NCBI GenBank assembly: GCA_013824165.1
Contig: PNNH01000084.1
Coordinates: forward strand, 102,396-166,395
DNA: 64,000 bases
Direction: 5' to 3'
Origin: Methylibium sp.
GTDB taxonomy: Bacteria > Pseudomonadota > Gammaproteobacteria > Burkholderiales > Burkholderiaceae_C
In this document: positions 1 through 7,363 of the stretch, piece after piece
Numbering within the stretch: position 1 is the first letter of the stretch
Layout of the letters: every line of letters begins with the position of its first letter
Program-made: the position numbers and the translations under genes
Notes under the pieces: generated by a model
What the model saw: only the letters and a program-made list of their open reading frames with translations
The model's database searches: none
What the model was told of the DNA's origin: nothing

Positions 1-171
1 GGTGCCGGCCCGTGCATTCCGACTGAGGACGGCTCGCAGTTGTCCGGCTTGATCACCACCGCGGCCCTGTCGCTGCAAGCTCAGGCCAGCATTGAGCATT
101 TGCCGCCCGAGCTCAGCCCTGGGCTGACGCTGGTGCCGCTGTTGCACCGCAAGTCAGCCAGGTCTGCCTGA
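1..171 (+). CDS. C-terminal end of an unidentified protein (partial)
   Basis: Frame 1 is open from the window edge to a TGA at 169-171 and encodes 56 residues. They include a conserved-looking PCIPTEDGSQ stretch and a Leu/Pro-rich end. Codon use is GC-rich like the neighbours, so this is probably the real 3' end of an upstream gene. I do not recognise the family, and the missing N-terminal part would be needed to assign it. Confidence 0.5.
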   Translation, partial: GAGPCIPTEDGSQLSGLITTAALSLQAQASIEHLPPELSPGLTLVPLLHRKSARSA

Positions 172-240
172 CACGGAGCGGTCGGGGCGCTGGGCTATCC
201 TGCACAGGTCGTCTCCTGACGGGTGCTGGACCCGCCCTAC

Positions 241-1056
241 ATGATGCAAAGCTTGTCCATAGGCAGACCGCTGGCAGTGCTGGCGCTGGTCGGCTTGGCG
301 CTTGGCGCGAAGGCGGAAGTCCTGAGCATCGGCGGCACGGGTGCGGCGCTGGGCACTATGCGTCTTCTGGGCGAGGCCTATGCCCGGCAGCAGCCGGGGC
401 TGAGCGTGCAGGTGCTGCCCAGCATGGGCAGCGGCGGTGGCATCAAGGCGGTGCTGGCCGGCGCCATCCAGCTCGCGGTGAGCGCGCGGCCGCTCAGCGC
501 GCAGGAGCAGCAGGCCGGCGCCCAGGCGGTGGAGTACGGGCGCACGCCCTTCGTCTTTGCCACGCAAAGCAGCAACAAGGCGCGCGGCATCAACAGCCAG
601 GAGCTGGTCGAGATCTATGCCGGCAGACTGGACCGCTGGCCCGACGGCACGCCGATCCGGCTGGTGCTGCGGCCTGTCGGCGACGCCGACAGCGAGACCA
701 TCAAGTCCATCTCGCCAGCGCTGCGCGAGGCCAAGCTGGCGGCCGAGCAGCGCAAGGGCATGTTGTTCGCCGTCACCGACCAGGAGGCGGCCGATGCGCT
801 GGAGCGCACGCCCGGCAGTTTCGGTCCAGCCACGCTGGCTCTGCTGATCAGCGAGAAGCGTGCGCTGAAGGCCTTGACGCTGAACGGAGTGCCGCCTGAA
901 CCGCGTCATCTCGCCGATGGCCGCTATCCACTCGCCAAGTCCCTGCTGCTGGTCAGCGGGCCGCGCTCCGGTACGGCCGCGCGCGGCTTCATCGAGTTCG
1001 CCCGCTCGCCGGCGGGCCGCGAGATACTGAGGCGCAACGGCTACTGGGTGCCATGA
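241..1056 (+). CDS. PstS-like periplasmic substrate-binding protein
   Basis: A 271-residue protein with an N-terminal signal sequence (hydrophobic residues about 10-25, ending in AKA). An SIGGTGAALGTM segment and a GSGGGIKAVLAGAIQLAVSAR segment follow, as in type 2 periplasmic binding proteins of the phosphate (PstS-like) class. An in-frame GTG lies upstream at 223, but the ATG pair at 241/244 directly precedes the signal peptide and is preferred. It overlaps the next gene, a membrane diguanylate cyclase/phosphodiesterase, by 4 bp (ATGA). No PstABC permease or ATPase lies nearby, so a sensing role for the partner protein is more likely than transport. The ligand is unknown. Confidence 0.75.
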   Translation: MMQSLSIGRPLAVLALVGLALGAKAEVLSIGGTGAALGTMRLLGEAYARQQPGLSVQVLPSMGSGGGIKAVLAGAIQLAVSARPLSAQEQQAGAQAVEYGRTPFVFATQSSNKARGINSQELVEIYAGRLDRWPDGTPIRLVLRPVGDADSETIKSISPALREAKLAAEQRKGMLFAVTDQEAADALERTPGSFGPATLALLISEKRALKALTLNGVPPEPRHLADGRYPLAKSLLLVSGPRSGTAARGFIEFARSPAGREILRRNGYWVP

Positions 1057-3290
1057 GCGCAGGCTTTTTCACTCGGCGCGCATCGGGCCTATTGCTGGGG
1101 ACCGTACTGGCCCTGTTGCTGCTGCTTGCGCTGGCGGTGCCGGCCGCCTATTTCAGCCTGAACTATGGCGCGCGCGCCGCCGCACTGCAGACCAAGGCCG
1201 AGGTCAAGGCCGAACTGGTGACGCAGCTGATCAGTCGCTCGCCGCAGCTATGGCGCTATGAGGAGATACGCCTGCTGGCGCTGATCCAGCGCATGCCGCT
1301 GGAGCTCGAGGACGAGCATGCGGTGGTCTATGCCGGCGACGGCTCGGTGGTGGTCGAATCCAGGCACGAGCTGGCTCCGCCGCTGCTGGTGCGCAGCGTG
1401 CCGCTTTTCGACGCCGGCCAGCCGGCGGGCCGCATCGAGATGCGCGGTTCGCTGCGGCAACTCTGGGCCGAGACTGCGGTGGTGGCCTTGGCCGCCTTGC
1501 TAGTGGCCGGCGGTGTGATGGCGGTGCTGCACCATCTGCGGCGCGCCAATCGCCGCATCGCAGCCCAGATGCGCGATGCGCAGGAACGCGCGAGCGTGAC
1601 CCTGCATTCGATCGGCGATGCCGTGCTCACCACCGACGCGCAGGCCCGCATCGACTATATGAACCCGGTGGCCGAACGCCTGCTGCAATGGACGCTGGAC
1701 GAGGCGCGCGAGCGGCCGCTGGCCGAGGTCTGCAGCCTGGTCGACGAACGCAGCATGCAGCCCATGCCGACGCTGGTGCCGCGCGCCATCGCCGAAGGCC
1801 TGTTCTGTCCTTTCACCGGCCGTGACGTGGCGCTGCTGCGCCGCGACGGCAGCTCGATCGCGATCGAGGACTCGGCCGCGCCGATCCGCGATGGCGAGGG
1901 CCGCATTGTCGGCAGCGTGATGGTGTTCCGCGACGTCACCGCGACGCGGCGCATGGCGCAGCGCATCAGCTGGGCGGCCACGCACGACGCGCTGACCGGC
2001 CTGGCCAACCGGCGCGAGTTCGAGACGCGCCTGGACCAGGCGCTGAAGGCGGGTGGCGATTCGGGCCGGCCGCTGGTGGTCGCCTGCATGGACCTGGACT
2101 GCTTCAAGATCGTCAACGACAGCTGCGGCCATGCGGCCGGCGATCTGCTGCTCAAGCAGGTGGCGGAGCTGCTGCGGGCGCGGCTGCGCGAATCGGACAC
2201 GCTGGCCCGGGTGGGTGGTGACGAGTTCAGCCTGCTGCTGGACGGCTGTTCGATGGAGCGGGCGCGCCTGATCGCAGCCGACCTGGTCGCGGCCGTGCAT
2301 CAGCACCGCTTCGTCTGGGAGGGGCGTGCGTTCACGATCGGCGTCAGCATCGGTCTGGCGGCTGCCGAAACGGAGCTGCAAAGCCGCAATGAGCTGCTGG
2401 CTTGCGCCGACACGGCCTGCTACACGGCCAAGGAGCAGGGGCGCAACCGGGTCTGCGTGTTCCAGAGCGGCGATGCAGATATGCAGCAGCGCCGCGCTGC
2501 CGTGGGCTGGGCGGCCCGCCTGCAGAGCGCCCTGGAGGAGGGCCGTTTCCTGCTCCATTACCAGCCATATCTGCCGCTCGGCCAGACGCAGGCCGGCGAC
2601 GGCCTGCATATCGAGGTGCTGCTGCGCCTGCGCGAGGCCGATGGCACGCTGGTGCTGCCGACCGCCTTTCTGCCTGCGGCCGAGCGCTACAACATCATGC
2701 CGGCCATCGACCGCTGGGTCATCGGCACAGTGCTGGCGCGCTACCGCAGCCTGGAGCAGTCACTGGGGGCTGCGCCGCTGACCTGCTCGATCAATCTGTC
2801 GGCCACCAGCATCAATGCCGAGGGCACGCTCGATTTCATCCGCGAACAGCTTGAGCGCCACCAGCTGCCGGCGGGCGCGATCTGCCTGGAGATCACCGAA
2901 ACGGCGGCCATCCACAATCTGCGCGCGGCTACTGCCTTCATGCAGGCCGGACGCGCGATGGGGCTGCGTTTCGCGCTGGACGATTTTGGCGTGGGCAGCA
3001 GCTCACTGGCCTATCTGAAGACGCTGCCGGTGGACTATCTGAAGATCGACGGCAGCTTCACCCGCAATATCGCCACCGACCCGATCGACCGCGCCATGGC
3101 CGAGACAATCAACCGCGTGGGCCACATCATGGGCCTGCGCACCGTGGGTGAGTACGCTGAAAGCGAAGCCGTGCTGGGCGAGCTGCGCCAGCTCGGGGTG
3201 GACTTTGCGCAGGGCTTTGCCTACCGCGAGCCGCAGCCGCTGCCCCCGCTGGCACCACTCTCGCCGGACGAGCGGGATCGCCTCAGCTGA
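1053..3290 (+). CDS. Membrane-anchored PAS-GGDEF-EAL c-di-GMP enzyme
   Basis: A 745-residue inner-membrane signalling protein. Transmembrane segments lie near residues 13-33 and 140-158 and enclose a short periplasmic domain. A PAS domain follows (about 175-305). The GGDEF domain has an intact GGDEF motif at residues 388-392, so diguanylate cyclase activity is plausible. The EAL domain begins near 490. Its signature reads EVLLRL with Glu at 521, a mild variant of EALLR, and the metal-binding DDFG motif (643-646) and the ITET motif are present, so phosphodiesterase activity is possible. Its start overlaps the upstream binding-protein gene by 4 bp, so the two are translationally coupled. The binding protein may present a ligand to the periplasmic domain. 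Its 3' end overlaps the convergent ABC ATPase gene by 8 bp. Confidence 0.88.
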   Translation: MSAGFFTRRASGLLLGTVLALLLLLALAVPAAYFSLNYGARAAALQTKAEVKAELVTQLISRSPQLWRYEEIRLLALIQRMPLELEDEHAVVYAGDGSVVVESRHELAPPLLVRSVPLFDAGQPAGRIEMRGSLRQLWAETAVVALAALLVAGGVMAVLHHLRRANRRIAAQMRDAQERASVTLHSIGDAVLTTDAQARIDYMNPVAERLLQWTLDEARERPLAEVCSLVDERSMQPMPTLVPRAIAEGLFCPFTGRDVALLRRDGSSIAIEDSAAPIRDGEGRIVGSVMVFRDVTATRRMAQRISWAATHDALTGLANRREFETRLDQALKAGGDSGRPLVVACMDLDCFKIVNDSCGHAAGDLLLKQVAELLRARLRESDTLARVGGDEFSLLLDGCSMERARLIAADLVAAVHQHRFVWEGRAFTIGVSIGLAAAETELQSRNELLACADTACYTAKEQGRNRVCVFQSGDADMQQRRAAVGWAARLQSALEEGRFLLHYQPYLPLGQTQAGDGLHIEVLLRLREADGTLVLPTAFLPAAERYNIMPAIDRWVIGTVLARYRSLEQSLGAAPLTCSINLSATSINAEGTLDFIREQLERHQLPAGAICLEITETAAIHNLRAATAFMQAGRAMGLRFALDDFGVGSSSLAYLKTLPVDYLKIDGSFTRNIATDPIDRAMAETINRVGHIMGLRTVGEYAESEAVLGELRQLGVDFAQGFAYREPQPLPPLAPLSPDERDRLS

Positions 3291-4413
3291 GGCGTTCGCC
3301 GGTTTCGGCGTCGAACACCCACATCGAGGCGCTGGGCAGTTCGACCCGGATGTCCTGCCCGGGCGACAGCGCGGGCCAGCCCGGTAGGCGCATGTGCAGC
3401 CGCTGCTCGCCCAGCTGTAGTTGCAGCAAGCAGTCCGGCCCCAGCGGCTCGATCAGGCGCAGCTGGGCCTGCAGGCGCAACGTGCCGGGTTCGCTGCGCA
3501 GCTGCTCGGTGCAGCCCAGCGATTCCGCCCGCCAGCCCAGCAGCAGGGATCGGCCCACCATGCTGTTGAAGGGCGGCAGACAGGCCCGGTCCGGCATCCA
3601 CTCCAGCGGCTCGGTGCCAGGCGCCAGCAGGCGCAAGGCGCCGTCGGTCGCCAGCCGGGCCGGCAGCAGGTTCAAGCCCGGCCCCGACAGGAACTGCGCG
3701 ACGAAGAGATTGTCCGGCTGCTGGTAGATCTGCTGCGGCGTGCCCACCTGCTGCAGCCGGCCCTGCTTGAGCACCGCGATGCGCTGGCCCAGCGTCATCG
3801 CTTCGGTCTGGTCATGGGTCACATAGATCGCGCTGCGGCCCAGTCGCTGATGCAGAAGCTTGATTTCGCCGCGCATCTCGGCGCGCAGCTGCGCATCCAG
3901 GTTGGACAGCGGTTCATCGAACAGGAACAGCTGCGGATGGCGGGCAAGCGCGCGCCCCATGGCCACGCGTTGCCGCTGCCCTCCCGAGAGCTGCGCAGGC
4001 CGGCGCTCCAGCAGATTCTGCAACTGCAGCAGCTGGGCTACCTCAGCCACGCGGGCCTCGCGGCGCACCCGCGGCCAGCCCTGCATCTCCAGGGCGAAGC
4101 CCAGGTTCTGCGCCACGTTCATATGCGGGTACAGCGCGTAGTTCTGGAACACCATGGCGATGTCGCGCTCACGCGGGCTCAGGGCATCGATGCGCCGTCC
4201 GTCCAGCGTGATCTCGCCGGCGTCCGCCTGCTGCAGGCCGGCCACGATGTTCAGCAAGGAAGATTTGCCGCAACCCGAAGGCCCGACCAGGATCAGCATC
4301 TCGCCGGGGTCGAGATCGAGATGGATATCGTCCAGGATCTGCTGGGCGCCAATCCGCTTGTGCAGGCCGCGGATGCGCAAGCCGCTGCTGCGTTCGTTCG
4401 TTGTTGTCATCAT
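3283..4413 (-). CDS. Sugar ABC transporter ATP-binding protein (MalK/UgpC type)
   Basis: A 376-residue ATPase of the carbohydrate (CUT1) class. It has Walker A GPSGCGKSS (44-52), ABC signature LSGGQRQ (142-148), Walker B with D166-E167, and the H-loop in VTHDQTEAM. A C-terminal TOBE-type regulatory region of about 130 residues is typical of MalK/UgpC proteins that energise sugar importers. It is the last gene of the minus-strand operon GH20, binding protein, permease, permease, ATPase, 11 bp after the second permease. It would power uptake across the inner membrane. Its 3' end overlaps the convergent GGDEF-EAL gene by 8 bp. Confidence 0.92.
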   Translation of the reverse strand: MMTTTNERSSGLRIRGLHKRIGAQQILDDIHLDLDPGEMLILVGPSGCGKSSLLNIVAGLQQADAGEITLDGRRIDALSPRERDIAMVFQNYALYPHMNVAQNLGFALEMQGWPRVRREARVAEVAQLLQLQNLLERRPAQLSGGQRQRVAMGRALARHPQLFLFDEPLSNLDAQLRAEMRGEIKLLHQRLGRSAIYVTHDQTEAMTLGQRIAVLKQGRLQQVGTPQQIYQQPDNLFVAQFLSGPGLNLLPARLATDGALRLLAPGTEPLEWMPDRACLPPFNSMVGRSLLLGWRAESLGCTEQLRSEPGTLRLQAQLRLIEPLGPDCLLQLQLGEQRLHMRLPGWPALSPGQDIRVELPSASMWVFDAETGERLS

Positions 4414-4424
4414 CGTTTACTTGC

Positions 4425-5237
4425 TCATCCCTTGACGGCGCCCGCGATCAGGCCGCGCGTGAAGTGCCGCCCGGCCAGCAGATAGAGCAGCAGCGTCGGC
4501 GCTGCGGCCAGCAGCGCGGCGGCCATCTCCAGCGGATAGGCGCGCGCGCCGGTCTCGGTCTGCGCCGCGAGCTGGGCCAGCGCCGCGGTGATGGGGCGCG
4601 CGCCGTCAGGGCCGAATACCAGGCCGAACAGGTATTCGTTCCAGATGGTCGTGAACTGCAGGATCAGCACCACCACGAAGATCGGCCGTGACAGCGGCAG
4701 CATGATGCGCCACAGCAGCCGCCAGAAGTTGGCGCCATCCAGGCGCGCCGCATGCAGCAGCTCATCCGGGAAGGACAGGAAGTGGTTGCGGAAGAACAGC
4801 GCCAAGGGCAGGCTGTAGATCACGTGAATCGCGATCAACAGCCCCAGCGAACGGTCCAGGCCGAGCCGCGCCATGCTGATCGCCAGCGGCAGCAGATACA
4901 CCTTGATCGGCAGGAAGAAGGCCAGCACCAGCAGCAGCCCCACCCAGCGCTCGCTCTTGAAACGGTATTTGCACAGCACGAAGCCATTGATGGCCGCCAG
5001 CAGGGCCGACAGCAGCACCGCCGGCACGGCCAGCATCAAGCTGGCGCCAAAGCTGCCGGCCAGCAGACGCCAGGCCTGGCGCCAGGCCGCGAAGCTGGGC
5101 TCGGTGGGCCAGGACAGAAAGCTGCCCTGCTGCACCTCCAGCCCGGACTTCAGGCTGTTGGCCAGCATCAGCAGCACCGGCATGGCCACGATGACGGCGG
5201 CCAGCACGGCGATCACGTAAAGCAGCAGGCGCCTCAT
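4425..5237 (-). CDS. Sugar ABC transporter permease (MalG type)
   Basis: A 270-residue polytopic inner-membrane protein with about six hydrophobic segments, of the CUT1 MalG class. The cytoplasmic EAA-type coupling loop is visible as ELLHAARLDGANFWRLL, followed by the IMLPLSRP motif. The typical C-terminal IWNEYLFGLVF segment is present. Its start overlaps the MalF-type gene upstream by 4 bp (5234-5237), which fits a translationally coupled heterodimeric channel. The imported sugar cannot be read from the sequence. The GH20 enzyme in the same operon suggests N-acetylglucosamine-containing oligosaccharides. Confidence 0.9.
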   Translation of the reverse strand: MRRLLLYVIAVLAAVIVAMPVLLMLANSLKSGLEVQQGSFLSWPTEPSFAAWRQAWRLLAGSFGASLMLAVPAVLLSALLAAINGFVLCKYRFKSERWVGLLLVLAFFLPIKVYLLPLAISMARLGLDRSLGLLIAIHVIYSLPLALFFRNHFLSFPDELLHAARLDGANFWRLLWRIMLPLSRPIFVVVLILQFTTIWNEYLFGLVFGPDGARPITAALAQLAAQTETGARAYPLEMAAALLAAAPTLLLYLLAGRHFTRGLIAGAVKG

Positions 5238-6136
5238 GCCGCCGCACTCCGCGGCGCGCTGCGCCTGAAGGCATAGGGCAGGGCAATTGACAGCACCATC
5301 ATCACCATCACGATGGCGCTGGCCGCCCCCAGCCCCAGACGGCTGCGCTCGAAGGCCATCTGGAACATGTAGAACGCGGGCAGCTCGCTGCTCTGGCCCG
5401 GCCCGCCTTCGGTGAGTACGGCCACCAGATCGAAGGTCTTGATCGCGGCGGGCAACAGAATCAGCAGGGCCGAGAACAGGCTAGGCCCCAGCTGGGGCAG
5501 CAGCACGCGCCGGTACAGCGTCCAGCCGCTGGCGCCGTCGAGCCGGGCGGCCTGCACCATGCTCTCATCGATGCCGCGCAGGCCGGCCAGGAATATGGCC
5601 ATTACGAAACCGCTGATCTGCCAGACGGCCGCCACCACCAGCGCATAGACCGCCATGTCCTCTTGCGCCAGCCAATCCCAGCGGAACTCAGTCCAGCCCA
5701 GCTGCCGCACACCTTCGGCGAGACCCTGCTCCGGGTCCATCAGCCAGCGCCAGGCGCTGCCGGTGACCACCATCGACAAAGCCATCGGGTGCAGATAGAC
5801 CCAGCGCAGCAAACCCTCGGCGCGCAAGCGCTGGTCTAGCAGCACGGCCAAGCCCAAGCCGATCAGCAAGGGCAGCAGCACAAAACCCAGGCTGAAGCGC
5901 AGCAGGTTCCACAGCGAGGCCTGCCAGCGCGGGTCTTCCAGCAGGCGACGGTATTGCAGCAGGCCGACGAAATCGTTGCTGGGCAGCAGGTTGGAGCGGG
6001 TCAGCGACAACCAGCCCGTCCACAGCAGGAAACCGTAGAAGAACACGGCGCCCAGCAGCAGCATCGGTATCAGGCAGGCCAGCGCGCTGCGGCGCTCGGC
6101 GCCGGCGGCCCGCAGGCCCTTGATCAGCATCTTCAT
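5234..6136 (-). CDS. Sugar ABC transporter permease (MalF type)
   Basis: A 300-residue inner-membrane permease with six predicted membrane spans. The EAA loop reads SMVQAARLDGASGWTLYRR and is followed by VLLPQLGPSL, as in CUT1 MalF-like subunits. It lacks the large periplasmic P2 loop of enteric MalF, which is usual for this broader family. It lies 6 bp after the binding-protein gene and overlaps the MalG-type gene by 4 bp. All parts of a CUT1 importer are therefore present and consecutive. Confidence 0.9.
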   Translation of the reverse strand: MKMLIKGLRAAGAERRSALACLIPMLLLGAVFFYGFLLWTGWLSLTRSNLLPSNDFVGLLQYRRLLEDPRWQASLWNLLRFSLGFVLLPLLIGLGLAVLLDQRLRAEGLLRWVYLHPMALSMVVTGSAWRWLMDPEQGLAEGVRQLGWTEFRWDWLAQEDMAVYALVVAAVWQISGFVMAIFLAGLRGIDESMVQAARLDGASGWTLYRRVLLPQLGPSLFSALLILLPAAIKTFDLVAVLTEGGPGQSSELPAFYMFQMAFERSRLGLGAASAIVMVMMVLSIALPYAFRRSAPRSAAA

Positions 6137-6142
6137 GAGGTT

Positions 6143-7363
6143 TCAGTCCCTGCTCGACATGGCCTGCATCAGCCGGCGCTGCGCCTGCTGCGCCGTCATG
6201 CGATCGCTGGCCCAGTAGGCGGACAGCGCATCACGCAGGCCGCCATACGCGCTTTCGCCGAGCCGCGCGCTGAGCGCCAGCACCAGCTGCCCCTGCTCAT
6301 CACCGGCATTGAAGTCGGCGGCCGAGCGCTGGGCGCAGGCGTTGAAGCCGGCCAGATCGGCGTTGCGATGCACCGGGATGCCGCCCTTGATCTGGGCCAG
6401 CTGGCGCGATGTCCTGGCGCGCAGCAGCAGGCTGGCCAGCTGCCGTTGTGCGGCCACTTCCTTGGGGTCGTCGGCGGCGAAGAAGATCAGCCGGTCGAAC
6501 TCGAAATAGTGCAAGCGCCCATGTCCCGGTGCCGATGTGCAGTCGTAGTCCTGCCCGGCCTGCCAGCCCGCCTTTTGGAACTCGCCATTGGCCCAGTCGC
6601 CGGTGAACTGGAAGGCCGCCTTGCCCTGCAGCAGCAGCGCCGTGGCGCCGGCCCAGTCGCGGCTGACCTGGCCCGCATCGGTATAGGCCTTGAGGCTGCG
6701 GAACTCGGCCAGCAGGTCCAGCATCTGAGGGCTTTGCAGCAGGCGCGCGTCGGCCTGCAGCAGCGCGCGCTCGAAGTAGTCGCGGCCCGCCCGGCCGAGC
6801 ACCAGATTGACGAAGAGGCTCAGCCGCTGGCCGGCCGAGCTGCCGATCGCCAGCGGCAGCACGCCGCGCGCTTGCAGGGCCTTGGCCGTGGCATGAAACT
6901 CGTCCCAGTCGCGCGGCACACCTAGCTGCTGCGTGCGCAGCAGGCGGAGATTGCTCCACATCACATTCAGCCGGTGCACATTCAGTGGCACGGCCACCGG
7001 ACGCTGTTCATGGCGCAGCTCGGCCGTTACCGCATGCGGCAGCGCCGTGAAGGCCTGCGCGACCACAGGCCCCAGGTCGGCCAGCCGCACGGCCTCGCCC
7101 CACACCCGCACCGACTTGTCGGTCTGTGCCAGCGAGGGTGGCTGGCCCGACAGAAACCGTGTCTTGAGCACCGTGTTGGCATTGGCGGCACCGGCCACGG
7201 CCGAGGTCTTCAAGGGCAGGCCCGCCTGGCGCGCCTGATGGCGCAGCTCGGCCACCATCGCGGCTTCGCTGCCGGCTGTCCACCAGTGCAGCAGCTCCAG
7301 ATCCTTGGCTTGGCCCTGTGCTGAAAGGGCGATCATCGAAGCCAATAGCAGGTGGCGTCTCAT
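6143..7363 (-). CDS. Sugar ABC transporter substrate-binding protein
   Basis: A 406-residue periplasmic protein with a cleavable signal peptide (residues 1 to about 19, ending AQGQA). The mature start ELLHWWTAGSEAAMVAEL is typical of family 1 extracellular solute-binding proteins for sugars. A NVMWSNLRLL-type segment and the VQFTGDW-like motif (FQFTGDWANGEF) are characteristic of the glucose/oligosaccharide binders. The start codon overlaps the GH20 stop by 4 bp and the stop is 6 bp from the permease start. It would deliver the substrate, perhaps chitobiose or GlcNAc by context, to the MalFG-like permeases. The substrate is inference. Confidence 0.88.
   Translation of the reverse strand: MRRHLLLASMIALSAQGQAKDLELLHWWTAGSEAAMVAELRHQARQAGLPLKTSAVAGAANANTVLKTRFLSGQPPSLAQTDKSVRVWGEAVRLADLGPVVAQAFTALPHAVTAELRHEQRPVAVPLNVHRLNVMWSNLRLLRTQQLGVPRDWDEFHATAKALQARGVLPLAIGSSAGQRLSLFVNLVLGRAGRDYFERALLQADARLLQSPQMLDLLAEFRSLKAYTDAGQVSRDWAGATALLLQGKAAFQFTGDWANGEFQKAGWQAGQDYDCTSAPGHGRLHYFEFDRLIFFAADDPKEVAAQRQLASLLLRARTSRQLAQIKGGIPVHRNADLAGFNACAQRSAADFNAGDEQGQLVLALSARLGESAYGGLRDALSAYWASDRMTAQQAQRRLMQAMSSRD

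Noticed and set aside
223..240. GTG start for the PstS-like protein
   Set aside because: It adds residues before the signal peptide. The ATG at 241 or 244 is better placed.
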